Assembly (NCBI GenBank): GCA_944324855.1
Contig: CALUXY010000003.1
Coordinates: 40,286-104,285, forward strand
Direction: 5' to 3'
Length of the DNA: 64,000 nt
DNA from: Candidatus Gastranaerophilales bacterium
GTDB lineage: Bacteria; Cyanobacteriota; Vampirovibrionia; Gastranaerophilales; Gastranaerophilaceae
Shown here piece by piece: positions 8,757 to 17,414 of the stretch. Position 1 is the stretch's first letter, and every line of letters begins with the position of its first letter. A model generated the notes under the pieces. It saw only the letters and a list, made by a program, of their open reading frames with translations, did not search any database and had not been told where the DNA came from. A program made the translations under genes and the position numbers.

Positions 8757-9299
8757 ATGGGGTTCGATATCAACGGATTTAAAAATGCTTTCTTGTCTGA
8801 AATGAAACGTGCGGCAAATCTGGAATCACAAAATAATAAAATTGATACACAGGCAGAAGTTAATGCGGCAAAGAATATACAATCAACATTTAAATCAGAG
8901 TTGGCAAATGTATCTGATCCTATAGGTGATTCTTTTGTTAAGTCATCTGATGGTAAAAAAACGGTACAAAATGAAGTATCAATTGAAGAATTGACTGCAT
9001 TACTTGATGACCCAGATTTAAACATTTCAAGAGTAAATCAATTGATTGCTGAAAAACCTGTAAAATCTTTAGGTAATATAGGTAAAACCGGCAGTGTAAA
9101 ACAACCGCAAGAATTGGCAGATATGGCTGAAATGTCAGATGCTGATACCGATGGTGTAAAATTTTATACTGATTTAGCGATAGCTGAAGGACGTGATGGA
9201 GATATCAAAAGAAATACAGATGCATCAGAAGAAGGAATGGATATATTAGGACCAAACATGTTTGATGCATTTATGGAAGCATTGTATGATGCAGCATAA
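8757..9299 (+). CDS. Small acidic protein, second of two paralogous cassettes
   Basis: A 180-aa soluble-looking protein, unknown function, no signal peptide. It begins MGFDINGFKNAFLSEMKRA, is rich in Asp/Glu and Asn, and ends in MFDAFMEALYDAA, a helix similar in character to the end of the 8158 product. Middle residues 70-100 (EELTALLDDPDLNISRVNQ) are probably helical. Ribosome site TAGGAGAA. It carries the same 29-base upstream and 28-base downstream repeats as the previous gene, so the two are likely co-regulated although each has its own terminator. Confidence 0.75.
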   Translation: MGFDINGFKNAFLSEMKRAANLESQNNKIDTQAEVNAAKNIQSTFKSELANVSDPIGDSFVKSSDGKKTVQNEVSIEELTALLDDPDLNISRVNQLIAEKPVKSLGNIGKTGSVKQPQELADMAEMSDADTDGVKFYTDLAIAEGRDGDIKRNTDASEEGMDILGPNMFDAFMEALYDAA

Positions 9300-9312
9300 G
9301 CTGCACCCCCTT

Positions 9313-9340
9313 GTGGGAAATTAGGGAAAGATAGTAAGAT
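9313..9340 (+). repeat. 28-base 3'-UTR element, copy B
   Basis: Exact copy of 8579-8606, beginning 14 bases after the stop codon of the 8757 gene and ending just before its terminator. Confidence 0.8.
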
Positions 9341-9343
9341 TAC

Positions 9344-9372
9344 AGGTATCCGAATTTTTGGATACCTTTTTT
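9344..9372 (+). terminator. Rho-independent terminator
   Basis: Arms AGGTATCC / GGATACCT with an eight-base loop and six T. The stem also lies just beyond the stop codon of the convergent ACT gene. Confidence 0.85.
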
Positions 9373-9376
9373 ATAA

Positions 9377-9661
9377 TTATCCTACAGTATGCATGGTATC
9401 AAAAATTTCTTTTCTTTGAACCCATATCTCCATTTTTAGCTGTTCACCTTCTTGTTGTAGGCAATCTTTTATATCTTTAAATGATTTTGGAGAGTTTGTT
9501 ATATCGCATAACATAAACATTACAAAATGACCTTGCATTAATGTTTGTTTTATATCTTCAATATTAACGTTTAGTTCTGCAAGTATTGTTGCAACTTTTG
9601 CAACGATACCTACCTTGTCAGTTCCGGATACGGTTATGATAATCTTATTATTTGCAGTCAT
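9377..9661 (-). CDS. ACT domain protein (UPF0237 type)
   Basis: Ninety-four residues forming a single ACT domain: IIITVSGTDKVGIVAKVATILAELNVNI is the classic first strand-helix with the GIV ligand-binding loop, followed by DIKQTLMQGHFVMFMLCDI. Stand-alone ACT proteins of this type bind small ligands, usually amino acids, and regulate other proteins; the ligand here is unknown. Ribosome site AAAGG. It is the last gene of a likely PilZ-TPR-ACT operon, 13 bases after the TPR gene. Confidence 0.85.
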   Translation of the reverse strand: MTANNKIIITVSGTDKVGIVAKVATILAELNVNIEDIKQTLMQGHFVMFMLCDITNSPKSFKDIKDCLQQEGEQLKMEIWVQRKEIFDTMHTVG

Positions 9662-9674
9662 TTTATTAACCTTT

Positions 9675-11273
9675 CTATGAGAATAATCCGTTTATTTTAT
9701 CAACGATATCTTGCGGGTCTATTTCGTTTGTAACTTTATTAATATCTTGTGCGATTTGATATAATTTTGCAGCTTCAATTTTATCACCTATGATTGTTAT
9801 TGCTCTCGCAAGATTAAAATGAGCCAGAGCGTAATTAGGATTTGTTTCTGCAGATCTTTTAAATAATTCAATTGCTTTTTGTACACGTCCTAAATCATCT
9901 AAATATATAACTCCAAGGTTGTTATAAGCAATATCGTAATTTTCATCATATTTAATTGCAAGTTCGTATTCTTTAATAGCTTCTTCCGTGTTGCCTTTGC
10001 CCCAGTGCAGGAATCCAAGGTTACAATGTATTTTTGCATTTTCAGGTTCAAGTTCAAGAGCTTTTCTATATACTGTTACTGCATTATCATAATCCTCTTT
10101 ATCGTAGAATGCACTTCCAAGATTGATATATATATCAATATCTTCCGGTGTAAGTGTGTATGCATTTTGGTATGAGCATATTGCTGCATCAAGATTATTT
10201 TGAGTTTCTTGATAAACAAAGCCCAATGTTTGTGCAATGACACTTGTCCAGCGCCTGTTTGGATTAAGTGTTATTGCTGCTTGATATTGAGATATTGCTG
10301 CCGGAATTTCTCCTTTAACGTAATATAAGTTAGCAAGGTTTGAGTGAAAATCAGGAACGGTAGGCATAATAGAAATAAGTTTGTGATATACATCTACAGC
10401 TCTGTCATAATCTCCTTGCTCTTCGTAAGCCTGGCATAAATGTCTGTGTGCTGGGATATTTAAACTATCAAGCCATATTGCCATTTTGTATTCTGTTATA
10501 GCATCTTCAAAATGACCTATTGCAAGATAAACATCTCCAAGTAAACAGTATAAAGGTACAAATCCAGGTGCTTTTTCTATTGCATTAGAATATAAGTTTA
10601 TTGCCGCATCAAGGTTTCTTATTTGAACGTAATAGAATCCTGTCAATAATGTAGGGAAAAATCTTAAAAAAGAAATGCTTCTCATTACATTAGATATTGC
10701 TTTTTTATCAAATATAAATGTTAAAATTGATAAAAGCTGCTCAAATTTGGATTCAAATGTTTTTTTGAAATCTCTGAATGCTGAAGCTTGATATAGTTTA
10801 TGCAGCAGGTAATGTGCGCAAGAATTGCTGAACGGTTTGTATTTTACAGCTTTTTGGGCAGCATCTATTGCTTCAAAAAAATATGCTTTTCTTGTATAGG
10901 TTTCAGCAAGAACGTAATATGCTTTGGCATATTTAGGTCTTTTTTCAATAGCCATATTCAAGTAATTTATGGCTTTGTCCAAATCCCCTTTATAAAACTG
11001 TGCTTTACCTATCTTATAATAGATTTCTGCTGAATCCATATAAGTTTCCAGTGCACATTGATACTCTGTAATTGCTTCATCAATATATTGGCAAGAATTA
11101 AAAATATCTAAGTGCCATTGGAGATATAAATCTCCAAGTCTAATATGAAGCTTGGCATTATTAGGATCTTTTTGCAAATCCAATTGACAACGTTCTATTG
11201 CCTTTTTTACTTTATTATTTCTATTTTGTTCATTATCAACTGAATCATTTTCAATCATATTCATATTATCCAT
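9675..11273 (-). CDS. Large TPR-repeat protein
   Basis: A 532-aa cytosolic-looking protein made almost wholly of tetratricopeptide repeats, from residue 25 to about 520. Clear consensus units include AEIYYKIGKAQFYKGDLDKA, AKAYYVLAETYTRKAYFFEA and the strong C-terminal series ending AYNNLGVIYLDDLGRVQKA. A less regular stretch around 160-210 interrupts the array. TPR arrays are protein-protein scaffolds; no enzymatic domain is seen. It lies between the PilZ gene (17 bases upstream) and the ACT gene. No good ribosome site is visible before the ATG, so the start could be a few codons later (Met at residue 4 or 6). Confidence 0.88.
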   Translation of the reverse strand: MDNMNMIENDSVDNEQNRNNKVKKAIERCQLDLQKDPNNAKLHIRLGDLYLQWHLDIFNSCQYIDEAITEYQCALETYMDSAEIYYKIGKAQFYKGDLDKAINYLNMAIEKRPKYAKAYYVLAETYTRKAYFFEAIDAAQKAVKYKPFSNSCAHYLLHKLYQASAFRDFKKTFESKFEQLLSILTFIFDKKAISNVMRSISFLRFFPTLLTGFYYVQIRNLDAAINLYSNAIEKAPGFVPLYCLLGDVYLAIGHFEDAITEYKMAIWLDSLNIPAHRHLCQAYEEQGDYDRAVDVYHKLISIMPTVPDFHSNLANLYYVKGEIPAAISQYQAAITLNPNRRWTSVIAQTLGFVYQETQNNLDAAICSYQNAYTLTPEDIDIYINLGSAFYDKEDYDNAVTVYRKALELEPENAKIHCNLGFLHWGKGNTEEAIKEYELAIKYDENYDIAYNNLGVIYLDDLGRVQKAIELFKRSAETNPNYALAHFNLARAITIIGDKIEAAKLYQIAQDINKVTNEIDPQDIVDKINGLFS

Positions 11274-11290
11274 TATAGTTTATCCATAAG

Positions 11291-11887
11291 TTATTGTAAA
11301 ACAGTTTCGCAAAAATCAAGCAGCATTTGTTTGTCTTTGTATGCAATTTTGTGTATAACCATTCTGTATACTCCGGCAGGAAGTCCTTTGTTATCGGTTA
11401 TTCTGCCTTTAAAAAGTATTTTATTATCCGTTGGCTTTAATAATAATTTGCAATCAAATATTGAACCCGCTTCAAGCGGAATATCAGAATAGTATTTTAA
11501 CCCCCTTGTGCTTATATCAATAATTTGTGTTTCAATATTACCCAAAAGAGGTCGGAATATAATAAGATCACAGTTAGCAGAATAACGTTTAATTCTTCTT
11601 CTATTCTCAATCTTAATTGAATCCATATCGTATTCTATAGTAAATTCTTTTTCCAGTGGAGAAGAAAGAATAATGGATTCCTGAATCAAAACTCCAACCT
11701 GAGAAAATACATTAACAGTTATTTTGTTGCCGGTTTTAAGATACTGGGAGTATCTGTTAGCAGCTTTAGGTAATTCGAGTTTGATTCTGTCATAATAAAT
11801 CTTGCCAATATAACAATCCATTTCAACAATTTTGTCATCTGCTTCAAAGATTATTTTAGCTTTTTGATTCTCTTGAAATAAACCCAT
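11291..11887 (-). CDS. PilZ-domain c-di-GMP binding protein
   Basis: The first possible start at 11923 is unlikely. I chose the ATG at 11887 (MGLFQENQ) because TAAAAT ends seven bases before it, giving a leaderless start; the protein is then 198 aa. The first half is a YcgR-like beta domain, the second a PilZ domain with RRRIKRY (the RxxxR arginine motif) and, about 35 residues on, DISTRGLKYYS (the D/NxSxxG motif). Both c-di-GMP contact motifs are intact. In flagellated bacteria such proteins tune motility or surface functions, which fits the flagellin at 39309. First gene of the PilZ-TPR-ACT group. Confidence 0.85.
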   Translation of the reverse strand: MGLFQENQKAKIIFEADDKIVEMDCYIGKIYYDRIKLELPKAANRYSQYLKTGNKITVNVFSQVGVLIQESIILSSPLEKEFTIEYDMDSIKIENRRRIKRYSANCDLIIFRPLLGNIETQIIDISTRGLKYYSDIPLEAGSIFDCKLLLKPTDNKILFKGRITDNKGLPAGVYRMVIHKIAYKDKQMLLDFCETVLQ

Positions 11888-11894
11888 ACAATTT

Positions 11895-11900
11895 ATTTTA
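11895..11900 (-). promoter_or_regulatory. -10 of leaderless PilZ gene
   Basis: TAAAAT on the minus strand, seven bases before the ATG at 11887; no ribosome site. Confidence 0.5.
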
Positions 11901-12102
11901 ATTAAGAGCGTGTAAAAAAGCAAGCATGGGGGAAAATGAAATTGATTTGATTCCCGCTTGTCTATTTACTAAAAATAACATCCCTCGTTAAAAAGGAGTT
12001 AAAACGAGGGAATAATCAGTAAAAGAGACATTTATATCATTGTCGCATACCTTTTTTATGATTTCCAATTTTTCATTGCTGGATTTAGAAAAAAATTTCG
12101 CA

Positions 12103-12108
12103 TATAAT
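12103..12108 (+). promoter_or_regulatory. -10 of leaderless Lys/Pro-repeat TPR gene
   Basis: Perfect TATAAT ending six bases before the ATG at 12115, which is also the codon that begins a signal peptide. Confidence 0.65.
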
Positions 12109-12114
12109 TTTGGT

Positions 12115-13308
12115 ATGAAAAAATATTTATTAACTTTTATATGTTTAACTGTATTTGCTAATACTTGTTTGGCAGAATTTTCTATGTCTAAAATTTCTTT
12201 AAAGAAGAAAAACTGTGTAGAGAAGACAGAACAAACCAAAACGGAACTTAAAACACCAAAACCGCAGGTGAAATCTGAAAAGAAAGAAATTAAACCGGTA
12301 TTTAAAAAAACAGACAAACCAAAAACGGAAGTTAATGCACCAAAACCACGGGTAAAACCTGAAAAGAAAGAAATTAAACCGGTATTTAAAAAAACAGACA
12401 AACCAAAAACGGAAGTTAATGCACCAAAACCGCAGGTAAAATCTGAAAAGAAAGAAGTTAAACCTGTATTTAAAAAAACAGACAAACCAAAAACAGAAGT
12501 TAAAACAACAAAACCGCAGGTGAAACCTGAAAAGAAAGAAATTAAACCTGTATTTAAAAAAACAGATAAACCAAAAACGGAAGTTAAAACCCCAAAACTG
12601 CAGGTGAAACCTGAAAAGAAAGAAATTAAACCTGTATTTAAAAAAACAAATAAACCAAAAACAGAAGTTAAAAAATCTGTTTCTGGGCCTGTTTCTGTAG
12701 ATAAAAAATTCAATATAAAAAATCCTTTTAAAAAAAATATACCTGCAGTCGGCGAAGATATGGTTTCCAAAGAACAGGTAAAGGAAGAATTAGAGAGAGT
12801 ACAAAATCTTTCTCAACAAGCTGTAGCACTATATACAGATAACAATTTGGATGAAGCGTTAAACACATTCTTAAGAATTCCTGAAAAATACAGGACTGCA
12901 CAGGACAATCTTTTGGTAGGGAATATTCTTCTTGATTTAGGGAAACCGGAAGATGCTGTATTTATGTATAAAAGGGCAATTCTTGTAAATGAATATTTTT
13001 ACAAACCATATTATAATATCGGAAATATTTGTCTTAACGATGATAAATACTTTATGGCAATAGATTACTACAAAAAAGCGATACGTTATGCTCCGGATTT
13101 TCCTTATGCATACTACAACCTTGCCTGTGCTTATATAAAAGCGGGGGAATTAAAAAAAGCAAAATCCAATCTTGTAAAGGCTATTGAATTAAAAAATACG
13201 GAGGCAAATTTTCATTATAATCTTGCCTATGTTTATAAGAAATTAAACAAACCTAAGCAGGCACAGATATATCTTGATAACTACAATAAGCTAACTAACG
13301 GTCAATAA
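12115..13308 (+). CDS. Exported protein: signal peptide, Lys/Pro tandem repeats, TPR domain
   Basis: An upstream in-frame start at 12040 exists, but the ATG at 12115 is preferred: it gives a clean signal peptide (MKKYLLTFICLTVF...CLA, cleavage near residue 20) and sits six bases after a TATAAT. The mature protein has five near-identical 28-residue repeats (about residues 40-179) of the form KPKTEV-x3-KPQVKPEKKEIKPVFKKTD, a highly basic extended linker like those that span the periplasm or bind peptidoglycan. The C-terminal 170 residues contain three to four TPR units (KPYYNIGNICLNDDKYFMAI, FPYAYYNLACAYIKAGELKKA). 397 aa. Its end overlaps the convergent gene by 14 bases. Confidence 0.82.
   Translation: MKKYLLTFICLTVFANTCLAEFSMSKISLKKKNCVEKTEQTKTELKTPKPQVKSEKKEIKPVFKKTDKPKTEVNAPKPRVKPEKKEIKPVFKKTDKPKTEVNAPKPQVKSEKKEVKPVFKKTDKPKTEVKTTKPQVKPEKKEIKPVFKKTDKPKTEVKTPKLQVKPEKKEIKPVFKKTNKPKTEVKKSVSGPVSVDKKFNIKNPFKKNIPAVGEDMVSKEQVKEELERVQNLSQQAVALYTDNNLDEALNTFLRIPEKYRTAQDNLLVGNILLDLGKPEDAVFMYKRAILVNEYFYKPYYNIGNICLNDDKYFMAIDYYKKAIRYAPDFPYAYYNLACAYIKAGELKKAKSNLVKAIELKNTEANFHYNLAYVYKKLNKPKQAQIYLDNYNKLTNGQ
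12232..12651 (+). repeat. Five 84-bp in-frame tandem repeats
   Basis: Five copies of an 84-base unit with only scattered third-position and a few coding differences; a truncated sixth copy runs to about 12680. Copy number may vary between strains. Confidence 0.9.
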
Positions 13309-14755
13309 CGTTTAAGAATTCGTGATACATACCCATTCTATGTTCTCTGGCAGCTTGTGATGTATTAAATGTGTTATTATAGTTGCTGGCATGGTCTCCG
13401 TATGTTGTTCGGTTATAAGAATTCATCATTTCATTATGAGTATTCGTATAAGGATTTAGTGGGAACAAATCGTGCATTTGCATATAAACAGGGAGTTTAT
13501 ACCCGACATCCTGATATGCATTCAGAGCATTTCCGAGCCGGTGTCGTCTTTGTTCAAAAGATAGACTTCCGTCATCATTATCATCCGATATAACAGGTCC
13601 AGCTGCATATTCATCATTCCAACGCTGCTGTTTGTATTCGTGCATAACACTTTGGTAACTATCTGCTTTACCCCAATCATTTCCGGCGGTTAAGCCCATA
13701 GAGTTAAAACGGGTATCGTTTGTACATTTTTCGCCAATCAAAGCAATGTCATTTCGTCCGGTTTTTTCTCTTATTTGGCTTGTAATCCATTGCATTTGAG
13801 CATAATTTGGAAGTCTGCCGTTTCCGCAATAGTTCCCCATATCGTAGTCGCCTACGTGTTTTGCGCTATCGAAATAAATTGCATCAAATCCGAGTTCTAC
13901 CGCCCAGCAGCAGGCATCAATAAACGCTTTTTCATCCTTGTCCCAGTTGAAAGGTCTTCCTTGGACAGTCATTTGACCTTCAGACAATGGCATTCTAATA
14001 CCTGTTTTCAGACCTCTTATATGGGCTAAATCATTAAATGCTTTAACTTCTTCATCTGCACCCATTCTTTCGTGTCCTCTTGAGAGATTTTTTGAAAGGA
14101 GTGTTTTTGATATTCCGGAATGTAAATCTACTGTATATAAAGAACCATATCCTGTTTTTCCGTCATTATCACCATACATTGGCGGATAAAATTCCGACAA
14201 TATTACACAATTTGCAACACTTTTACTTGAAGGCGGTATCGCAGGAAGAAGTTTTAAGGTATTTAATAATCCTTCTTCTTTTGTATCTCCGTATGTTTGG
14301 GCAATAGTTCGCGGGTTAATTTCTATATAATTTGCACGACGTCCCCATTTAGGGCCGTAATTCGGAGACAAAACATATCCCGGAATTTCGAGATGGTTAT
14401 TCAGCGTACATATACTTTGAATTGCTTGTTCCGGGGTTCGTTTTAGTAAATCTTCCGGATTAGTTGTAACCCATTTTTTATTTGTACCTGTATAGTAGGT
14501 ATTATAATCTGTTTCATTATCTCTGTAGATTTCGTTTCTGCCGGTTAATATCCAGAATAATTTCTTTGCCGGCTGCTGGTTTCCGTAATAACCTTTAAAT
14601 TTTACGGATGCAGCATTATATGCAGCCAGAGATTTCATACCCTGACCTTGATAGTCTTGTACTTTATCATTTGATTTATCAACCGTATTTTTGTTTGATT
14701 GTAATGATGTATTCGGTTGATAATTAAGCGAAATTTCGTTTTTTCTTATTTCCAT
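13295..14755 (-). CDS. Diverged GH13 (alpha-amylase-like) TIM-barrel protein
   Basis: A 486-aa protein with no signal peptide. GFDAIYFDSAKHV (residues 289-301) matches conserved region II of GH13 enzymes, with Asp296 as the candidate nucleophile; LIGEKC (339-344) with Glu342 matches region III, and VYMQMHD (Asp429) may correspond to region IV. The usual region II Arg two residues before the nucleophile is replaced by Tyr/Phe, so activity is uncertain. The first 60 residues are low-complexity and include VKFKGY (51-56). A TATATA ends six bases before the ATG, suggesting a leaderless message. Glycan substrate unknown; it could be non-catalytic. Confidence 0.65.
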   Translation of the reverse strand: MEIRKNEISLNYQPNTSLQSNKNTVDKSNDKVQDYQGQGMKSLAAYNAASVKFKGYYGNQQPAKKLFWILTGRNEIYRDNETDYNTYYTGTNKKWVTTNPEDLLKRTPEQAIQSICTLNNHLEIPGYVLSPNYGPKWGRRANYIEINPRTIAQTYGDTKEEGLLNTLKLLPAIPPSSKSVANCVILSEFYPPMYGDNDGKTGYGSLYTVDLHSGISKTLLSKNLSRGHERMGADEEVKAFNDLAHIRGLKTGIRMPLSEGQMTVQGRPFNWDKDEKAFIDACCWAVELGFDAIYFDSAKHVGDYDMGNYCGNGRLPNYAQMQWITSQIREKTGRNDIALIGEKCTNDTRFNSMGLTAGNDWGKADSYQSVMHEYKQQRWNDEYAAGPVISDDNDDGSLSFEQRRHRLGNALNAYQDVGYKLPVYMQMHDLFPLNPYTNTHNEMMNSYNRTTYGDHASNYNNTFNTSQAAREHRMGMYHEFLNVIDR

Positions 14756-14847
14756 ATATTATATATAAACCGATATTGCTAAAAAAATTGCTATTTATTG
14801 AAAATATTTTAATAATTATTTTTCTTACATAAAAAATATTATAATAA

Positions 14848-14880
14848 GTGACTAAGTGATTAGGTGATTAAGTAACTAGG
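14848..14880 (+). repeat. Octamer tandem repeat (GTGAYTAR type)
   Basis: Four consecutive 8-base units: gtgactaa, gtgattag, gtgattaa, gtaactag. Reverse-complement units recur at 61060-61095 and related ones at 38651-38680. Confidence 0.75.
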
Positions 14881-14946
14881 CAGGTGAATCGTGAGTAGTG
14901 AATCGATTTTTCGGACATTAGCAATGAAATTAAATATATATCTTTC

Positions 14947-14983
14947 ATTTACCCCCGACTTTTACGGAGTAGCAGGGGTAAAT
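14947..14983. repeat. ATTTACCCC inverted repeat
   Basis: Nine-base perfect arms ATTTACCCC / GGGGTAAAT around a 19-base centre. The same arms occur at 40537-40585. Confidence 0.7.
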
Positions 14984-15074
14984 ATATAACTTTTGATTCT
15001 GTGTACTCTTCACGGAGTGAGCCATCAATGTTAGCGAAACAATGATAAGGCAGCATCAAAAAATAGTTTTTGTT

Positions 15075-15191
15075 AATCTCCTTCCCTGTTTAGGGAAGGT
15101 TGGGATGGGTATTGGTCATATGATATTAATCAGCACCCACCTCTTATCCTCCCTCAAAAGGGACACTAGTGCCAAGTCGGGGAAGGAGATT
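15075..15191. mobile_element. MITE-like element with terminal inverted arms
   Basis: AATCTCCTTCCC (15075-15086) pairs perfectly with the right end (15180-15191), enclosing about 93 bases with internal hairpins such as TTCCCTGTTTAGGGAA and TCCCTCAAAAGGGA. No coding capacity. No target duplication could be confirmed. Confidence 0.5.
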
Positions 15192-15326
15192 GATTCGCTT
15201 GAGACAAGAAAATATTGATATTTTAATGAGTATAATGAAAATAAACCTTATATATTTACCCCTTCTTATAATATTTTTTATGTAAAACATTATTGAAAGA
15301 TATTTTCAATCCCGGTTGTGAAACAA

Positions 15327-15530
15327 CTACAGAAGAAAATCATCATCCATATCTATTTCGATATCTTCATCATCAGAATCTTCTTCAAGTACAGAATTTT
15401 TTTCAGCATCTTTTTCTTCGTCATTTTTATTTTTCTTTTTACGTTTTACATATACACCCATGCTGCCACCGGCTTCTGCATTGGATGAATATGGTTTAAA
15501 AGGGTCTGCTCCTGAAATTCCAAAACTCAT
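15327..15530 (-). CDS. Small protein with acidic C-terminal tail
   Basis: A 67-aa protein. The first 30 residues (MSFGISGADPFKPYSS) are Gly/Ser-rich, followed by a basic KRKKKNKND stretch and then a strongly acidic tail EEDSDDEDIEIDMDDDF. The ribosome site AGAGGT is well placed, which argues for a real gene despite its size. It resembles the small acidic products at 8158 and 8757 in style. Function unknown. The gene is divergent from mutL. Confidence 0.6.
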   Translation of the reverse strand: MSFGISGADPFKPYSSNAEAGGSMGVYVKRKKKNKNDEEKDAEKNSVLEEDSDDEDIEIDMDDDFLL

Positions 15531-15598
15531 AATTAATACCTCTTTTAATCATATTATAAAACATTTATTACAAATGTGCCAGATATTTTTTTTTAAGT

Positions 15599-15604
15599 TA
15601 GAAT
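15599..15604 (+). promoter_or_regulatory. -10 of leaderless mutL promoter
   Basis: TAGAAT ends seven bases before the mutL ATG; no ribosome site between them. Confidence 0.45.
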
Positions 15605-15611
15605 AATATCT

Positions 15612-17414
15612 ATGGGGAGAATTCATCAATTATCAAATCATATTATAAACCAAATTGCAGCAGGGGAGGTTATTGAAAGACCATGTTCTGTTGTAAAAGA
15701 ACTTACCGAAAACTCTATTGATGCAGGTGCGACCAAAATAAGCATAGAGATATCTAATGAGTGCCGGAATATTCGTGTTGCAGATAACGGTTCCGGAATA
15801 CATCCTGATGATATTGTTCTTGCTTTTTCAAAACATGCGACAAGCAAAATAGAAAAGACAGAGGATTTATATAATATAAGAACACTCGGTTTCAGAGGTG
15901 AGGCATTATCAAGCATCATATCTATTGCAAAATTAACCTGTATAACCAGAACGAAAGAGTTTGAAGTTGGTACAAAAGTTACCTGTGAAAATTCAGAAGT
16001 AAATAAAATTGAGACCGGGTGTGCAATCGGGACTATTATGGAGGTTAAAGATTTATTCTATAATCTTCCTGTTCGTTTAAAGTTTTTGAAAAATCCTAAG
16101 ACAGAATTTGCGTATATTTCTGAACTTGTTACATCTATGGCTTTAGTTAATCCCGGAGTCGGGTTTGAACTTAAAAATAACGACAAAATTGTTTTGAAAA
16201 CAAACGGTTTAGGCTCATTGCCGGAAGTAGTTAAAAATCTTTTTTCAAAAACTCTGTTTGAAAAATTACGTCCGGTAGAAGGTATTGATAATCTTTCGGG
16301 GTTAAAAATTACAGGATATGTCAGTACTCCTGATTTTACCCGTTCAAGTAAAAAAGATTATCATATTTTTGTTAATTCAAGAACCGTTAAATGTCCTGTG
16401 TTTTTAAAGGCTATTGATACTGCGTATAAAAATATGATTCCATCAGGTAAATATCCGTTTGTAATCTTGAATATGGAGTTACCTCCGGATGAATTGGATA
16501 TAAACGTTCATCCGACTAAAAAAGAAGTTAAATATAAGAATCCAAACCAGATTTTCAATTTTATAAGAGCTTCCGTTGATAATGCGCTTTCAAATATTGT
16601 AAGAATTAATACGGCAGTTCCAAAAGAACCTAATCCGGATGATTTTCAAACAGATATGGCTGTAAACTCTGATATTCAGAATTTACTGTTTGAAAAACGT
16701 GAGGAATTTATGAAAAATGATATCCGGCAACAGACTAAAGAAACTATCCATCCTGAGTTTATAAAGCCTGTTCAAAAATTTAAAGAGCCGGAACCTATAA
16801 AACAGCATAAATTTATAGAACAGCCTACAATAGTAGGAGTTGATGCAGTAAAAGCCGCTATGGACGAGAATATAATAGGCCAGTACCGCAAAACATATAT
16901 TCTAATCGAAAAAGAAGACGGGCTGGAGATTGTTGATCAGCATATTGCAGATGAAAGATATATTTATGAAACATTAAAAAGTCAAAAAGAACCTGCATCA
17001 CAGCTTTTATTTATATCTGATATTATTGAGTTGTCGCCAACAGAGGCTGCTCTTATTAAGGAAAATATTGATAAATTTTCAAAGTTTGGTTACGGTATAG
17101 AATTTTTGAATGATACAGATATAATGTTTAAGAAAGTTCCGCAATTATTGTCTAAAGTGCCGCCAAAAGAAATAATAAAAGATATTCTTGAAAATTTAGA
17201 AGGGGATTTGGATAACCTCGAAGAAAAAATTCTTATTACAACATCCTGTAAGGCTGCTGTCAAAGCAAATACTCCTTTGAATTTATTCCAGATGCAGGAA
17301 ATTGTAAAACGCTGGAGAGGCTGCAAACATCCGTATACGTGTCCTCACGGCAGACCAATTACTAAAACAATTTCACATAATGAAATAGCGGCATTTTTCA
17401 TGAGGGGAAAATAG
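15612..17414 (+). CDS. mutL: DNA mismatch repair protein MutL
   Basis: GHKL ATPase that couples MutS mismatch recognition to strand removal. The protein is 600 aa. N-terminal motifs are complete: IAAGEVIERPCSVVKELTENSIDAGA (residues 15-40), ADNGSGI, and TLGFRGEALSSI. The transducer domain ends with the HPTKKEVKY motif near 300. A linker of about 100 residues precedes the C-terminal dimerisation domain with QHIADERYIYE, CKAAVKAN and CPHGRP. The QHIADER and CPHGRP motifs correspond to the metal-binding endonuclease site of MutL from bacteria lacking MutH (usual DQHAxxER), here with Ile-Ala-Asp-Glu-Arg; nicking activity is therefore likely. Confidence 0.96.
   Translation: MGRIHQLSNHIINQIAAGEVIERPCSVVKELTENSIDAGATKISIEISNECRNIRVADNGSGIHPDDIVLAFSKHATSKIEKTEDLYNIRTLGFRGEALSSIISIAKLTCITRTKEFEVGTKVTCENSEVNKIETGCAIGTIMEVKDLFYNLPVRLKFLKNPKTEFAYISELVTSMALVNPGVGFELKNNDKIVLKTNGLGSLPEVVKNLFSKTLFEKLRPVEGIDNLSGLKITGYVSTPDFTRSSKKDYHIFVNSRTVKCPVFLKAIDTAYKNMIPSGKYPFVILNMELPPDELDINVHPTKKEVKYKNPNQIFNFIRASVDNALSNIVRINTAVPKEPNPDDFQTDMAVNSDIQNLLFEKREEFMKNDIRQQTKETIHPEFIKPVQKFKEPEPIKQHKFIEQPTIVGVDAVKAAMDENIIGQYRKTYILIEKEDGLEIVDQHIADERYIYETLKSQKEPASQLLFISDIIELSPTEAALIKENIDKFSKFGYGIEFLNDTDIMFKKVPQLLSKVPPKEIIKDILENLEGDLDNLEEKILITTSCKAAVKANTPLNLFQMQEIVKRWRGCKHPYTCPHGRPITKTISHNEIAAFFMRGK

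Larger units (their letters stand above)
14756..15326. other. Repeat-rich intergenic region
   Basis: No gene is seen. It holds an octamer tandem repeat (14848-14880), an ATTTACCCC inverted repeat (14947-14983), a 117-base element bounded by 12-base inverted arms (15075-15191), and a second ATTTACCCC word near 15256. Confidence 0.7.

Noticed and set aside
11988..12770. 260-codon frame antisense to the Lys/Pro-repeat gene
   Set aside because: Its periodic Phe/Ser/Leu content is the mirror of the 84-bp repeats on the other strand; it has no ribosome site and overlaps a well-supported exported protein.
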